Below are positions 31,532 to 33,137 of a stretch of DNA of 33,137 nt, one piece after another; position 1 is the first letter of the stretch, and each line of letters opens with the position of its first letter. This stretch comes from Paenibacillus oceani. Its GTDB lineage: Bacteria; Bacillota; Bacilli; Paenibacillales; NBRC-103111. The notes beneath the pieces are model-generated. The model was not told the DNA's origin. It ran no database searches and saw nothing but the letters and a program-made list of their open reading frames with translations. Where the stretch lies: positions 1 through 33,137 of the forward strand of contig NZ_JACXJA010000039.1 of assembly GCF_014705615.1 (NCBI RefSeq), written 5' to 3'. The translations under genes and the position numbers were made by a program.

Positions 31532-32679
31532 ACCGCACTCGCTTATGCATGATGACACTGCTGTCCGTTATGCTGATCACGGCCTTGCTGTTATCCGGCT
31601 GCTGGGATCGCCGTGAAATCGAGGAACGTACCTCCGTCGTCGCCATTGCGATCGATAAGCCGAAGGACCGTCCGGATATGATTTTACTGACCGTCCAAAT
31701 CCCCATCCCGATCCGGATCGCCGGTTCCGGCACGGGCAGCGGAGGCGGGGACGGCACCAATTCGGTTGAAGTGATGTCCGCTATGGGAAGGACTGTCGTC
31801 GATGCCTTTGAAAATTTGCAAAAACGGTTAAACCAGCAGCTGTTTTATGGACATACCCGTGTCATCGCGATCGGCGAAGAAGTGGCCAAGTCGGGACTTG
31901 TCTCGATTCTCGACCCGTTCCGGCGCGACCCACAAATACGCCGGCTTCTGTGGCCGATCGTCGTCAAAGGAGAAGGCCGAAATCTGCTGACCGCCACTCC
32001 CACGCTCGAGCAGATTCCGACCGTATTCATTATGACGATGATCGAAAACGGGACGCGCAGCGGACGCATTCCGGAAGTGAACTTGGGCACGTTTTTCGTC
32101 GATCTCTCTTCGGTGTCGAGGGAACCTTATTTGAACTATGTCGAGGTAAACGGCAAAGACATCAAATGGAGCGGCGTCGCTATTTTCCATGACGACCGGA
32201 TGGTCGGCAGACTGAGTGAACGGGAAACGTGGCGGCTGATGCGAATCCGGGAGAAAAGTGACGGAGGCAACATCATTTTTCCTTTCGAAGGAAATCCGAA
32301 GCAGCTCGCGACGATTAATACCGAATTTGTCGAGAGCAAAAAAAAGATTACGTTTAAGGGCGATCAAGTCATCGTACGGATCTATGTCTCTATCGAGAGC
32401 AATTTGCTGGAGAAAACGTTTGAAACCGACTTGTTCAACCCGCAAACGATAAAACAGCTGGAGCAGGACGCCACCGCTTATTTGGAGAAATATACAGCTG
32501 ATCTCGTTCACAAATTACAGCATCAGTTTCGCACCGACGCGTTCGGCATCGGCAGCCACATTAAAGCGTATCACAATGCAAAATGGAAAAGTATGGATTG
32601 GAACAGACAGTTCCCCGAAGCGGACATCAAAGTGTTCTACGACGTAAAACTGCGCAACAGCGGAATGGGGATGCGGTAA
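31528..32679 (+). CDS. Spore germination lipoprotein, Ger(x)C family (C subunit)
   Basis: 383 residues from GTG at 31528, which has GGAGG ten bases upstream and overlaps the B stop by four bases. The signal peptide ends in the lipobox LLSGC, followed at once by WDRREIEE, the family hallmark. Further conserved segments are YGHTRVIAIGEEVAKSGL and DPQIRRLLWPIVVKGEGRN in the N-terminal domain, and WSGVAIFHDDRMVGRLSE in the middle. A C-terminal Ger(x)C domain (~210-375) ends with AYHNAKWKSMDWN. The protein is lipid-anchored on the outer face of the spore inner membrane and completes the A-B-C receptor. Confidence 0.95.
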   Translation: MNRTRLCMMTLLSVMLITALLLSGCWDRREIEERTSVVAIAIDKPKDRPDMILLTVQIPIPIRIAGSGTGSGGGDGTNSVEVMSAMGRTVVDAFENLQKRLNQQLFYGHTRVIAIGEEVAKSGLVSILDPFRRDPQIRRLLWPIVVKGEGRNLLTATPTLEQIPTVFIMTMIENGTRSGRIPEVNLGTFFVDLSSVSREPYLNYVEVNGKDIKWSGVAIFHDDRMVGRLSERETWRLMRIREKSDGGNIIFPFEGNPKQLATINTEFVESKKKITFKGDQVIVRIYVSIESNLLEKTFETDLFNPQTIKQLEQDATAYLEKYTADLVHKLQHQFRTDAFGIGSHIKAYHNAKWKSMDWNRQFPEADIKVFYDVKLRNSGMGMR

Positions 32680-32846
32680 TGGCTGCCCCCTTCCGGGGCT
32701 CTGTCTGATTCAGCACTCTCGCCCGTCCCCGGGGAGGAGCTGCGGAATTGGGCTTGTCCGGATGAGCCACAAAAGTGTCAATAGGCTTCCGCTTACATAC
32801 ATTGGAAATGTGCATTTATCCAGTGTGAAAGGAAGTCGGTACAATC

Positions 32847-33137
32847 ATGTGGGTGTATATACCGGCACAATACGTGCAAGTTCCTGACGATGATGAGCGT
32901 TCTCTCGGATTCCCTCCTTCTGGTCCGTGGGGACCCGGAGGTACGCAAGGCGGCGGTATGTGGCCGGGTGGCGGCGGTGGCGCGTGGCCTGGCGGTGGCG
33001 GCGGGTGGCCTGGCGGCGGTGGCGCGTGGCCTGGCAGCGGTGGCGGATGGCCTGGCGGCGGTGGCGCGTGGCCTGGCAGCGGTGGCGGATGGCCTGGCGG
33101 CGGTGGCGCGTGGCCTGGCGGTGGCGGCGGGTGGCCT
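32847..33137 (+). CDS. Trp-Pro-Gly heptad-repeat protein, 5' part (runs off the window)
   Basis: ATG at 32847 follows AAAGGAAG, and 97 codons stay open to the last base. The N-terminus MWVYIPAQYVQVPDDDERS leads into a Pro/Gly segment (LGFPPSGPWGPGGTQGGG). At least eight consecutive 7-residue repeats of the form W-P-G-(G/S)-G-G-(A/G) follow, encoded by near-identical 21-base units. There is no signal peptide or membrane helix. The pattern is not collagen-like Gly-X-Y. I do not recognise it with certainty. Its neighbourhood (just after a germinant receptor operon) and composition make a spore-surface or structural role possible, but that is inference. A CATACATT resembling mother-cell -10 elements lies ~55 bases upstream without a matching -35. 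Confidence 0.7.
   Translation, partial: MWVYIPAQYVQVPDDDERSLGFPPSGPWGPGGTQGGGMWPGGGGGAWPGGGGGWPGGGGAWPGSGGGWPGGGGAWPGSGGGWPGGGGAWPGGGGGWP

Noticed and set aside
32680-32846. Terminator after the GerC-type gene
   Set aside because: Only a short GCCCCC/GGGGCT stem without a T run is present.

Overview
The window looks like chromosomal DNA of an endospore-forming member of the Paenibacillaceae (Paenibacillus or Cohnella-like). The reasons are a moderately high GC content, AGGAGG-type ribosome binding sites with frequent GTG/TTG starts, a GerA-type germination operon, the 5' part of a sigma-K gene behind a sigma-E/K-like promoter, a T-box leader and a preQ1-I riboswitch. This assignment comes from gene content and recalled protein families; no search was run.

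Left end (1-2.8 kb): a decayed, lower-GC stretch on the minus strand. Fragments of a bacterial PH (bPH2/YdbS-like) protein, a YhaM-like exoribonuclease and a Fic protein are joined end to end. Next come an intact pRiA4b ORF-3 family gene, a small unknown ORF, and the first ~70 codons of sigK ending abruptly in a stop. No sigK 3' half and no recombinase is visible.

2.8-10.9 kb: a TetR regulator/serine hydrolase operon with a palindromic operator; yhaM; an orphan sugar-type ABC solute-binding lipoprotein; a queuosine-precursor transporter behind a preQ1-I riboswitch; a long secreted protein combining a copper-amine-oxidase-like stalk domain with a solute-binding domain; and a small membrane protein. 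From 10.9 to 12.5 kb there is no intact gene, only a decayed coding remnant and several repeats.

12.5-19.9 kb: a xylose locus. Five genes run leftward (xylA, xylB, a Gfo/Idh/MocA oxidoreductase, a ThuA-like protein, a second Gfo/Idh/MocA oxidoreductase), with divergent xylR and two inverted-repeat operators between them. A FocA/NirC-type channel and a chorismate mutase-DAHP synthase gene under a T-box leader (specifier most likely Phe UUC) follow.

22.4-28.7 kb: two ~190-bp copies of a hairpin-forming MITE-like element lie in opposite orientation about 6 kb apart. Between them are an ECF sigma factor with a membrane partner, a Smr-less MutS2-like ATPase and a MerR regulator. The MutS2-like gene has a ~515-nt upstream region with a strong promoter, a 7-codon upstream ORF, a long structured RNA and two terminators in series. 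It looks like a ribosome-sensing attenuator and is the most unusual regulatory structure seen here.

Right end: a three-gene GerA-GerB-GerC type spore germinant receptor operon, then the start of an unusual Trp-Pro-Gly heptad-repeat protein that runs off the window.
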